From positions 1 through 6,836 of the forward strand of contig JAGRNM010000071.1 of NCBI GenBank assembly GCA_020440745.1: a stretch of 6,836 nt of DNA, written 5' to 3'. The translations under genes were made by a program, and so were the position numbers. The notes under the pieces are model-generated. The model did no database searches, had not been told where the DNA came from, and saw only the letters and a list, made by a program, of their open reading frames with translations. The DNA comes from Deltaproteobacteria bacterium (lineage in GTDB: Bacteria > UBA10199 > DSSB01). Shown here in pieces: positions 1 through 6,806 of the stretch; position 1 is the first letter of the stretch, and the number at the start of each line of letters is the position of its first letter.

Positions 1-507
1 CGCTTGCAAGAAACTTATTTTAGTAAGTTTCCCCAAAAATATTTTAGTGGGGATGGTGCTTATCAAGAAGCTAATCATTATTATAAAATCATTGGTCGGG
101 TGGATGATGTAATTAATGTTTCCGGGCATCGTCTAGGAACTGCCGAGTTAGAAAGTGCTTTGGTGAAGCATCCCAAGGTGATGGAAGCAGCGGTGGTGGG
201 TTTTCCCCATGAAGTTAAGGGACAGGGAATTTATGCTTTTATTACTTTGGCAGAAGGTGTGAGTCCTTCAGATGAGCTTAAAAAAGAGCTTACCCAACAT
301 TTAGTAAGACTGATTGGTCCTATTGTTAAACCCGATCATCTCCAATGGGCGCCAGCTTTGCCTAAAACTCGTAGTGGCAAGATTATGCGTCGTATTTTAC
401 GAAACTTAGCTTCAGGAGACTTTAAAAACTTAGGAGATACTTCTACTTTGGCTGATTCCACCGTGGTAGAAGATTTAGTGAAGGGCGCTAAGTTAGAAAA
501 AAAATAG
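1..507 (+). CDS. acs: acetyl-coenzyme A synthetase, C-terminal part (5' end outside window)
   Basis: This is the last 168 codons of an AMP-forming acetyl-CoA synthetase, the cytoplasmic enzyme that turns acetate, ATP and CoA into acetyl-CoA, AMP and pyrophosphate. Reading from base 1, the visible part covers the mobile C-terminal domain. The hinge and A8 loop GRVDDVINVSGHRLGTAE lies at fragment residues 32-49, with hinge Asp35 matching Asp517 of the Salmonella enzyme. The signature PKTRSGKIMRRILR lies at residues 121-134. Its Lys127 (bases 379-381) is the catalytic lysine, equivalent to Lys609, which Pat-type acetyltransferases silence in other bacteria. The tail GDTSTLAD is also typical of Acs. 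Numbering runs parallel to the enterobacterial protein (offset about 482), so the full enzyme should be near 650 residues, the usual length. The reading frame is open back to base 1, so the gene is cut only by the window edge; the TTG at base 4 is not a start. Identification is secure, though propionyl-CoA synthetase-like relatives share parts of these motifs. Confidence 0.96.
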   Translation, partial: RLQETYFSKFPQKYFSGDGAYQEANHYYKIIGRVDDVINVSGHRLGTAELESALVKHPKVMEAAVVGFPHEVKGQGIYAFITLAEGVSPSDELKKELTQHLVRLIGPIVKPDHLQWAPALPKTRSGKIMRRILRNLASGDFKNLGDTSTLADSTVVEDLVKGAKLEKK

Positions 508-542
508 AGCGTTTTTTGTTTAATAGAAGTAAGACTCTCTTA

Positions 543-572
543 TTGACGAGTATTTAAGTAGTTCATTAGGTT
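543..572 (+). promoter_or_regulatory. weak candidate sigma-70-like promoter before the SMP-30 lipoprotein gene
   Basis: A TTGACG box (543-548) lies 18 bases before TAGGTT (567-572), in the A+T-rich gap between acs and the lipoprotein gene. The -35 box is good but the -10 box is poor, so this is only a suggestion. It would give a leader of about 20 bases, enough to contain the ribosome binding site. Confidence 0.25.
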
Positions 573-588
573 TTATTTAAGATTTAGG

Positions 589-595
589 TAAGGAG
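589..595 (+). promoter_or_regulatory. ribosome binding site for the SMP-30 lipoprotein gene
   Basis: TAAGGAG lies five bases before the ATG at 601. It decides the start: the next in-frame ATG, at 664, would still leave a short signal peptide but has no purine-rich site before it. Confidence 0.8.
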
Positions 596-600
596 TTTTT

Positions 601-2400
601 ATGCAACAAGAGAAAATAAAATTTCGAAGCCATAAAAAAATAAATAAACATTTTCAAGTTTTGATGGGTTTTAGGCTTGTGATGGTTCTTTTGTTTTTTA
701 GCCTTGGCGCTTGTGGTGGTACAAGTACCCCCTCTAATTCTGAGCCTTTACCTCCACAAGACAATCAAAATACGGGGGGTGGATCCGGTGGACAAGAAAG
801 TCCAACTTCTCCAGGCAATGTGGGAGGTGGTAGCGTTGGTGCTTTTAGTTTTCCTGTCGTGATTGAAGAAAACTTTGACTACCCTGATCAAGCGGGATGG
901 CCCGGCTGGGTTCTGCCAGAAGGCGCACCCGATGCCGCTAGTATTGTGGATCAGCGTGCTTGTTTGCAAGGTCCTGCGAATACTTTATTACGGATGGTCT
1001 ACGATACCACCGAGTCCTACCAAGAAATCGAGGCCACTTATACGGCTTTTCCCCAAAATATTCATAGTCAAGGGATGGGTTTTTATGGTCCTCAAAACGG
1101 CTATTATCTTAATGGAGGGACAGTGCCTGGCCAGGGTTTGGTAGCTTATTTTGAGGGTGGTTCCTTGGATGACTTGGGTTTTTGGACAGAAATATCTGGA
1201 GTAGAAACCAAAAGAGCCTCGGTTTTATTAAATACTGTCTTGGGTGAAACAGTCACGGCTGAAGCGGGTTTTCCGGGTGATGCGGTTTTTAAGGGCCGTT
1301 ATCGGGTAGAAAGAATCGCTTACAACCAGATTCGTTTAAGGTCCAAGCTTTGGCGTCTAGAAGATCCTGAGCCAGAACTTTGGAACTTAGAATACATCGT
1401 GGATACAGGTCCTGGGCTTTATTCTATTTTTCATAACTTTGCAGGCACTATTGCCTTGGATGTTTATAATTATAATGTGGCGGGACAAGCTTGTTTTGAC
1501 GACGTTGTGGTAAGAGACCTTAATCCCGATCCTTTAGCGGGAGTAGCCGATCCTGTGGAGGTGGCCTCTGGTTTTGGTTTTACCGAAGGTCCTGTCTGGA
1601 TAGCGGAAGAAAATACCTTAATCTTTAGTGATATTACAGCGGACACTCTATATGCTTATGCTCATGAGGATGGAAGCCTTCAAGAATTTCGTCCTGACCA
1701 AAGCCCTGACGCCCTAGCCAATGGTTTGGCAAGAGACTTAAACGGTGATTTATTAATTTGTGAGCAGGCTCAACAAAGGCTTGTCTTAAGAGATTCGGAA
1801 GCTAATCAAAGTGTTATAGCCTCTGGTTTTGAGGGAGAGCCTTTTAATTCTCCCAACGATGTGATCGTGCATTCTAGCGGAGCTATTTATATGACCGATC
1901 CCACTTATGGGACTTTATTTGATGGTGGATTAGAAGCCTTACAGACTTTAGGTTTTCGTGGCATCTACCGGATAGAAGAGGACGGAACCGTCGAGGCTTT
2001 ATACACTAATGCGGCAGAACAACCTAATGGACTGGCTTTTTCTCCTGATGAATCCAGGGCCTATGTGGCCTTTACCGATCCGGCTGAGATTAGGGCCTAT
2101 CAAGTCTTAGGGGATGGTAGTTTTTCAGAAATTAGCGGAGAGGGATTTCCTATTGCCTTAAGTTCAGGCGGAGATGGTCTTAAAGTAGATCAGCTTGGCA
2201 ACTTATATGTGGCTTCTGGTAATGAGGTCAGGGTTTATAGTCCCTTTGGTGATGAGTGGGGAAGTTTAAGTCTACCGATGCCTGTACGCAACCTTGCCTT
2301 TGGTGGACCAGAGCTTAAACACCTTTATATAACGGCAGGAACCAGCCTTTATCGTACGGTAGTTAATGTTCCCGGAGTAGTCTTGCCCGGGAGTCCTTGA
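601..2400 (+). CDS. lipoprotein with SMP-30/gluconolactonase-type beta-propeller
   Basis: This is a 599-residue predicted envelope lipoprotein. A basic N-terminus and hydrophobic stretch end in a lipobox, LGAC, with the lipidated Cys at residue 38. A Gly/Pro/Ser/Asn-rich tether follows to about residue 80. Residues 84-307 look like a beta-sandwich module of carbohydrate-binding or laminin-G type: it ends in CFDDVVV, and Cys121 and Cys298 could close it by a disulfide. Residues about 315-590 form the SMP-30/gluconolactonase/LRE propeller. Its EGPVW (Glu329), SPNDV (Asn419), PNGLAFSPDE (Asn476) and GGDGLKVD (Asp525) supply the divalent-metal ligands known from SMP-30 and DFPase, so the site looks intact. 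Family members hydrolyse sugar lactones or similar esters, but the substrate cannot be read from sequence. Lipidation places the enzyme in the periplasm or on the cell surface. The gene starts 93 bases after acs and may be transcribed separately. The family call is firm; lactonase activity and the N-terminal fold are inferences. Confidence 0.9.
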   Translation: MQQEKIKFRSHKKINKHFQVLMGFRLVMVLLFFSLGACGGTSTPSNSEPLPPQDNQNTGGGSGGQESPTSPGNVGGGSVGAFSFPVVIEENFDYPDQAGWPGWVLPEGAPDAASIVDQRACLQGPANTLLRMVYDTTESYQEIEATYTAFPQNIHSQGMGFYGPQNGYYLNGGTVPGQGLVAYFEGGSLDDLGFWTEISGVETKRASVLLNTVLGETVTAEAGFPGDAVFKGRYRVERIAYNQIRLRSKLWRLEDPEPELWNLEYIVDTGPGLYSIFHNFAGTIALDVYNYNVAGQACFDDVVVRDLNPDPLAGVADPVEVASGFGFTEGPVWIAEENTLIFSDITADTLYAYAHEDGSLQEFRPDQSPDALANGLARDLNGDLLICEQAQQRLVLRDSEANQSVIASGFEGEPFNSPNDVIVHSSGAIYMTDPTYGTLFDGGLEALQTLGFRGIYRIEEDGTVEALYTNAAEQPNGLAFSPDESRAYVAFTDPAEIRAYQVLGDGSFSEISGEGFPIALSSGGDGLKVDQLGNLYVASGNEVRVYSPFGDEWGSLSLPMPVRNLAFGGPELKHLYITAGTSLYRTVVNVPGVVLPGSP

Positions 2401-2409
2401 TTTTTTTAC

Positions 2410-2428
2410 TTAGTTAACAAGCAACTAA
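2410..2428. repeat. 6-bp inverted repeat in the gap before the 733-residue gene
   Basis: TTAGTT and AACTAA flank a 7-base spacer. The right arm recurs as AACTAAA at 2449-2455, and an 8-base palindrome TTTCGAAA sits between at 2439-2446. No T-run follows the stem, so it is not an intrinsic terminator. It could be an operator-like site or chance in A+T-rich DNA. Confidence 0.3.
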
Positions 2429-2470
2429 ATCTAAAAACTTTCGAAAATAACTAAACCCCCCCAAAAAAGA

Positions 2471-2477
2471 TAAAGGA
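2471..2477 (+). promoter_or_regulatory. ribosome binding site for the 733-residue gene
   Basis: TAAAGGA lies six bases before the ATG at 2484 and supports that start. The sequence just upstream is a run of seven C (2456-2462) followed by six A. Confidence 0.65.
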
Positions 2478-2483
2478 CTTTTT

Positions 2484-4685
2484 ATGGTTGGGGGAAACTT
2501 TTCCAAAACAATTAAAGACTCTCAGTCCGCCGCCGACCTTTTAATGCAAGGGGAAGTCAGTCAAGCCTATGGAAAGGCTTTAGAAGAAAGTCAGGGGGCT
2601 TTAGAAGAGACCTGGGCTTTTCAAACTTTGAGTTTTATTTCTGACTATCTTTTTGTCTCAGAGCTAGACCTTCCCAAAAAAACTCTTTCACCGTCATGGA
2701 CTTCTCCTTTTTATTCAACAGAAATACCTACCATCCCCTTTGAGGAGTCTGTGAGTGGAGCAAAAGGATCAGAGGATGCTTATGGTTGGGGAGACTTATT
2801 TTTTGATGCTGCAAGCTTTTTGATTCCTGGTGGCTTATTAGTCAAAGCGGCTCGTTATGGGAGATTTCTTAAAGCCTTACCGATGGTGCGAGGTGCGGCG
2901 CGCTATTTGGCACCAGCAGGGGAAGTTCTCTTAGCTCGAGGAGGGGCTTTAGTCAGGTCTATGCCTCAGGCAGCTAGGACGATGGCTGGAGGTGCGCTCA
3001 GTGTTATCTCAAGGCTTAGATCTGTTGCTAATCATGGTTTGGTCCGTGCAGGTGCCCAAGCAGTAGGAAGTGGTGTGGGTATTGAGTTAGTCAAAGAGGG
3101 AATAGGAGAAGCTTTAGAAATTTTTGAAGAGGATCCCTCTTTAGAATCTGGGGGAGAGACAGGAGGAGTAAGCGAGACCGAAGGTACTTCAGAGACGGAA
3201 AGTGATAGTGATACTGGGGATAAGGATTATCGAGAGGAACTATTAAGAAATTTTTTGATGTTGGAATTTTTTCTGACTCCACAAGAAATCCCTAAAGATT
3301 TGGCAAGTACTCAGATTGGCCAGCTTCTTTTAATTCCTGAAGAAGAGTTTGTGCATGCTCTTTCTGATTTTAGGGCTGATATTAGGCTGATTCGTGGCTT
3401 TAGCGCTAAGTTTTTTGATGAAGTTGTCCAAGCTCAAAGGCTAAGTATGGAACTTTATTTTGATGGCGAGGGTTTTACTAGGGATGCATGGAGCCGTCCT
3501 AATTGGAATAGTGGGATGGCCTCTTTTTTACTAGAAACCAGATCTTTTGAGGAGACTCGAGACTTTGGAGACTTAGTTTATCAAGAATCAGTCGCTTTAT
3601 TAATGGAGTCTTTGTTTAAAAATCTAAGGCACCAGCCTATCTTAAAAGATTGGATGGATAGTTCTCAAAGTCAGTTAGAAGACTTTAGCTTTAATCTTAG
3701 TCAATATTATTTATCAGAGGCTCAGTTTTATTATGACAGTGAAATGAGTCCAGAGGAGTTTTTAGGCCGTGCCTTAGGTTTTGAAGGAGAAGTGTCAGGG
3801 GCTTCTATGTATCAGAATCCTGAAGTCGCTTTAGAAGGACATCCCTATCATACGGGTCGTCCTGGTAGCGCCTTGCATGCTTTTATGAATACTTGGTTGC
3901 TTTTGCAGGCGGCGTATTTTTCTGGTCGTGGAGAGGCGATGCAGGGAGGGGTTTTTCAAGAGGACTATTCTTTGGACTCTTTTGTTGAAGGGCAAGGACT
4001 AGAGCCTTTGCAAGTCATGGCAGCCTCTGAATTATTTGTTCCTATGGATGAGGACAGATTTGAATTGCGTGGAGAAATTTCTAGTTTTGGTTTGGATATG
4101 ATGGCTTCTTCTGAAGTCTTTAATTTTTTTACAGGCTTATCGGAAGAGATTAATAGTGGAGGCATGGATTATTTAACCATGTTTCATCCAGGAGAGCCTT
4201 TTCAAAGCGCTCATCAATTGACTAGCACGTGGAGATATTGGTTGTTGATCCAATGGCCCTTAGGCCTTCAGGGACAAAGTCTTAGTGAAGAACAAGAAGA
4301 CCAGATCCTGACAAATCCAACCCTTCCCGCCATGATACAACAATGGGAAGAGTGGACTTTAGAGTCTTTTGATTTAGAAAACGATAAACGATTACGTAGT
4401 AAGTATTTATCAGAAATAATAGGCCGAGAAACAAACCCTTTGAGTTTTGTCAAATCGCTTCAAGCTTTGAACCAAGAGCTTCAAAAAGTCTATGGGCATG
4501 AATTTCAAGACCTGGATCTAGAAGACCCTGAGGTCATTAAGCTATCTATTTTAGCCCATGCCCTGGTATTTGCTTCCTCCCATCCTAAAAAAGATTTTAA
4601 GGAAACGATGCTTCATACTTTAAGTCAGGCAGCTAGGTTAGTGGCTAACCTTTACAAACGGTCTTCTTCTTCTACGACTCAATAA
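2484..4685 (+). CDS. unassigned 733-residue protein with Gly/Ala/Arg-rich segment and acidic linker
   Basis: I do not recognise a family for this protein. It has no signal peptide, lipobox or clear membrane-spanning helix at the N-terminus, and no cysteine anywhere. Residues 1-100 are polar and partly helical. Residues 104-212 start with FFDAASFLIPGG and run through a basic Gly/Ala/Val/Arg-rich, amphipathic stretch. Residues 215-248 are an acidic Ser/Thr/Glu/Gly linker containing SETEGTSETES. Residues 250-725 look mainly helical, rich in Glu, Phe, Leu and Trp, with motifs such as HPYHTGRPGSALHAF, and the protein ends in a Ser/Thr tail. The Asp-Pro-Gly-Ala start of the 104-212 segment resembles pre-toxin and translocation regions of large secreted effectors, but this is only a visual likeness and no toxin domain is visible. 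The start is supported by a ribosome binding site. The gene lies 83 bases after the lipoprotein gene on the same strand and could share its transcript. The reading frame is intact along 2.2 kb with base use like its neighbours, so it is a real gene. Location and role are unknown. Confidence 0.85.
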   Translation: MVGGNFSKTIKDSQSAADLLMQGEVSQAYGKALEESQGALEETWAFQTLSFISDYLFVSELDLPKKTLSPSWTSPFYSTEIPTIPFEESVSGAKGSEDAYGWGDLFFDAASFLIPGGLLVKAARYGRFLKALPMVRGAARYLAPAGEVLLARGGALVRSMPQAARTMAGGALSVISRLRSVANHGLVRAGAQAVGSGVGIELVKEGIGEALEIFEEDPSLESGGETGGVSETEGTSETESDSDTGDKDYREELLRNFLMLEFFLTPQEIPKDLASTQIGQLLLIPEEEFVHALSDFRADIRLIRGFSAKFFDEVVQAQRLSMELYFDGEGFTRDAWSRPNWNSGMASFLLETRSFEETRDFGDLVYQESVALLMESLFKNLRHQPILKDWMDSSQSQLEDFSFNLSQYYLSEAQFYYDSEMSPEEFLGRALGFEGEVSGASMYQNPEVALEGHPYHTGRPGSALHAFMNTWLLLQAAYFSGRGEAMQGGVFQEDYSLDSFVEGQGLEPLQVMAASELFVPMDEDRFELRGEISSFGLDMMASSEVFNFFTGLSEEINSGGMDYLTMFHPGEPFQSAHQLTSTWRYWLLIQWPLGLQGQSLSEEQEDQILTNPTLPAMIQQWEEWTLESFDLENDKRLRSKYLSEIIGRETNPLSFVKSLQALNQELQKVYGHEFQDLDLEDPEVIKLSILAHALVFASSHPKKDFKETMLHTLSQAARLVANLYKRSSSSTTQ

Positions 4686-4699
4686 GTTTTTTTAAAGGC

Positions 4700-6742
4700 T
4701 TAACCACAATTATCGTCACCGTCTAAGTCCACACAGATCTGTCTAAAGCTACCAGCTGCTTGGCTTTGTAATTGGTCAAAGGCGTCCAAAAGATAGGTCT
4801 GAATATTAATACGGCAAGTAATGCGATCAGCCGTGGTGCCGACGGCGGCAGCGCAAGCTTCTGGATCGCAGTCAACCGTTGGAATAAAGCTATTAGTGCT
4901 ATAAAAAGCTGAACCACTATTAACAAAAGCACAGGCTGTTTCACCGGTGATAAAATTATCGGTGTCTAAATTGTAATGAGAAAACTCATAACTGTATTTG
5001 ACTTGGCTACCTTCTGGCGGAGTGACCTCATAGGCTGCTAGAATATCCTCCGGTGGGGTCCAAGAAATCAGTGGTCTTTTGTCCGTAGTCACAGCTGGTG
5101 TGCTGTTGGCTTGGGCTAGGACATTACCATTCATGGAGATCACCGACTCTTGAGTTTCTGGATGGGTGCGAACCACGGTGTCCGTTATGGTGGAAGCATC
5201 AGATAAAGTCACTGTAACGGTATAAGTGACTTCTTGATCCAAGGTAACGCAATCTCCTGGACTAGGAGGTGTATTGGGATCTGTTTGGGAGACAAAATGG
5301 GTAGAGGCACCTTGTTGGGTCAGGGTAATAGTCCCTAAGCCGTCGCCACTGGGTTCGTTACCTCCTAAGGCAGTGCTGTCAGTAGAGGTGATCACAACCG
5401 AAGTAATAGTGCGCTCTTCTCCTGCTGGAAGATAAACATCCACTGTAGCAATAAAGTGTCCCAAACCAGAGCCTGAGTCACAATTAAAGCCTGAGTCATT
5501 ATAAATCACCACTTGTTCGATCTGTGGTTCTTGCAAGGCTGTGTTTTCTGTCAAAGTTCCTATCAGCTGAGTGATGTTGGTATTGCCCAAGTTGCAATCC
5601 GTATTACCAAGTTTTTCAATAAAAGCCATGGCTTGGTCTGGGGCAAGTTCACTAGTTTCACTTAAGGTATCTGAGGCTAAATTTCTTTGGGTATAAAAAA
5701 CGCCTAAGTTTAATTCTGAGTCCAAGGCCGCTTGTCCTACCGTGACTTCACTGGCTTGGGCTGCTTCAATGCTTTCTAACTCGGTGCTGTATTCTGCGAC
5801 CTTAGTAGCAGCATCGGCAGGATCGCCTGGATTAATCGTATTAAAGGCTGTGACAATTTCTTGGGGGGTAAAGGTGGTGCCTGCGGCTAAGGCTTCGGCC
5901 ATGACATCGGCGGCTGCCTGTGGGAGTACGGCATCGCCGCTTTCGCAACCTTCTTTAGCCACGCGGGCTAAATAGGCCGCTAACTCTTCTTGGCTATTAT
6001 TTCCTAAAGAGTTGCGAGCAAACTCCGCCTCAAATTGATACTTCTTATAAGCTTTTTCCGCATCCCCTCCGGCAGCGGCCATACCATTGGCCATATCAAT
6101 CGAGGCTTCAGCATCGGATGCCGAAGGGATCGTAATATCCTCTTCTAAAGTACCCACATCTCCTTCGGTAAAATTACGTAGATCCTTAAAGGTTTCTGGC
6201 AAGGGGATAGGAGTATTTTCCGATCCCGGTACCTTAGCGACTTCAGAAATAATCTTAGCAGCAAGATTGCTTTCTGGGGAAACATTGACTGTTTCTTCAG
6301 TGCTATCTCCACTGGGACAAGCAGGAGCCGCGATTGTTGTGTCTCCACTGCTTACTTGGATTTCGTAATAAAAATCATCACTGGCACCGGTGCCTCCCTG
6401 ACAGATAGGAACAGAACTTAAAGTATAATTGCCGGAAGCATCCGTTGTGGTAGTAGCAATACTTTCTTCGGTGCCGTCAGCGTTTTTTTGCACTAGGCTG
6501 ACCTCGGCATTGGCAAGATTAGTATCACCAATAGTAGCAAAGTCAGGAGGGGTACCTAAGAGGTTGATTTGGGCGCTTAAGTCGGCACTAAGATCAGAAG
6601 ATCGAATCGCCACTTGGCCGCTTAAATCAACGGTTGTAGCTCCACTGCTTGTGCCCGAAGATCCACCACAAGCACTTAAATAGCCTATTAAAATTAAAGA
6701 AAAAATAAAAAGTCCAGAAAGACTCTTAGAAGTCTCTGTCAT
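4700..6742 (-). CDS. 680-residue lipoprotein with carboxypeptidase-regulatory-like and beta-rich modules
   Basis: This is a predicted envelope lipoprotein without a known function. From the chosen start, a hydrophobic segment (residues 8-22) ends in the lipobox LSAC, with the lipidated Cys at residue 25, then a Gly/Ser/Thr tether. Residues about 38-145 form a carboxypeptidase regulatory-like (Cna-B type) module: VSLVQKNADG leads into TTTTDASGNYTLSSVP, the usual signature, with Cys114 and Cys142 likely paired. Residues about 159-400 are Ala/Glu-rich and probably helical. From about 405 the sequence alternates in beta-strand fashion, suggesting Ig-like modules. The end, CVDLDGDDNCG (670-680), resembles a calcium-binding loop. 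Twelve cysteines besides Cys25 fit disulfides outside the cytoplasm. I chose the ATG at 6742 rather than an in-frame ATG at 6796 because TAAGGAGGT lies five bases upstream and the signal peptide is then of normal length. The upstream start would also overlap the promoter. The gene converges on the 733-residue gene with 14 bases between. A structural, adhesive or sugar-binding role is possible but unproven. Confidence 0.88.
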   Translation of the reverse strand: MTETSKSLSGLFIFSLILIGYLSACGGSSGTSSGATTVDLSGQVAIRSSDLSADLSAQINLLGTPPDFATIGDTNLANAEVSLVQKNADGTEESIATTTTDASGNYTLSSVPICQGGTGASDDFYYEIQVSSGDTTIAAPACPSGDSTEETVNVSPESNLAAKIISEVAKVPGSENTPIPLPETFKDLRNFTEGDVGTLEEDITIPSASDAEASIDMANGMAAAGGDAEKAYKKYQFEAEFARNSLGNNSQEELAAYLARVAKEGCESGDAVLPQAAADVMAEALAAGTTFTPQEIVTAFNTINPGDPADAATKVAEYSTELESIEAAQASEVTVGQAALDSELNLGVFYTQRNLASDTLSETSELAPDQAMAFIEKLGNTDCNLGNTNITQLIGTLTENTALQEPQIEQVVIYNDSGFNCDSGSGLGHFIATVDVYLPAGEERTITSVVITSTDSTALGGNEPSGDGLGTITLTQQGASTHFVSQTDPNTPPSPGDCVTLDQEVTYTVTVTLSDASTITDTVVRTHPETQESVISMNGNVLAQANSTPAVTTDKRPLISWTPPEDILAAYEVTPPEGSQVKYSYEFSHYNLDTDNFITGETACAFVNSGSAFYSTNSFIPTVDCDPEACAAAVGTTADRITCRINIQTYLLDAFDQLQSQAAGSFRQICVDLDGDDNCG

Positions 6743-6747
6743 CACCC

Positions 6748-6756
6748 ACCTCCTTA
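6748..6756 (-). promoter_or_regulatory. strong ribosome binding site fixing the start of the - strand lipoprotein
   Basis: Read on the - strand this is TAAGGAGGT, nearly the full anti-Shine-Dalgarno complement, five bases before the ATG at 6742. It lies inside the reading frame of the alternative upstream ATG at 6796, which argues against that start. Confidence 0.9.
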
Positions 6757-6776
6757 GAAAAATCCCCAAAGCAAAA

Positions 6777-6806
6777 ATTGTAGCTATTTTACACAAACAG
6801 AGCCAA
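6777..6806 (-). promoter_or_regulatory. sigma-70-like promoter for the - strand lipoprotein
   Basis: On the - strand, TTGGCT (6801-6806, four of six consensus bases) is followed after 18 bases by TACAAT (6777-6782, five of six). Transcription would start near 6770 and give a leader of about 28 bases that carries the ribosome binding site. A second -10-like box, TAAAAT, sits at 6786-6791 but lacks a -35 partner. Confidence 0.55.

Noticed and set aside
486..517. CGCT...AGCG stem followed by six T at the end of acs, as an intrinsic terminator
   Set aside because: The stem is only four base pairs with an 18-base A-rich loop, too weak to call, although the T-run is well placed.
863..1144. 93-codon open frame inside the SMP-30 lipoprotein gene
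   Set aside because: It is a shifted-frame shadow of a well-supported gene, with no ribosome binding site and no family-like sequence.
2370..2407. TCCCGG/CCGGGA stem (2370-2375 with 2387-2392) and T7 run at the end of the SMP-30 lipoprotein gene, as a terminator
   Set aside because: Eight bases separate the stem from the T-run and the stem lies within the coding sequence, so it does not fit an intrinsic terminator well.
2410..2442. TTAACA (2414-2419) as a -35 box for the 733-residue gene
   Set aside because: No acceptable -10 hexamer occurs 16-18 bases downstream.
6087..6368. Open frame on the + strand opposite the - strand lipoprotein (and similar ones at 5742-5975 and 6429-6683)
   Set aside because: Ser/Ala/Val-rich antisense shadows caused by the codon bias of the Ala/Thr/Ser-rich lipoprotein; no ribosome binding site.
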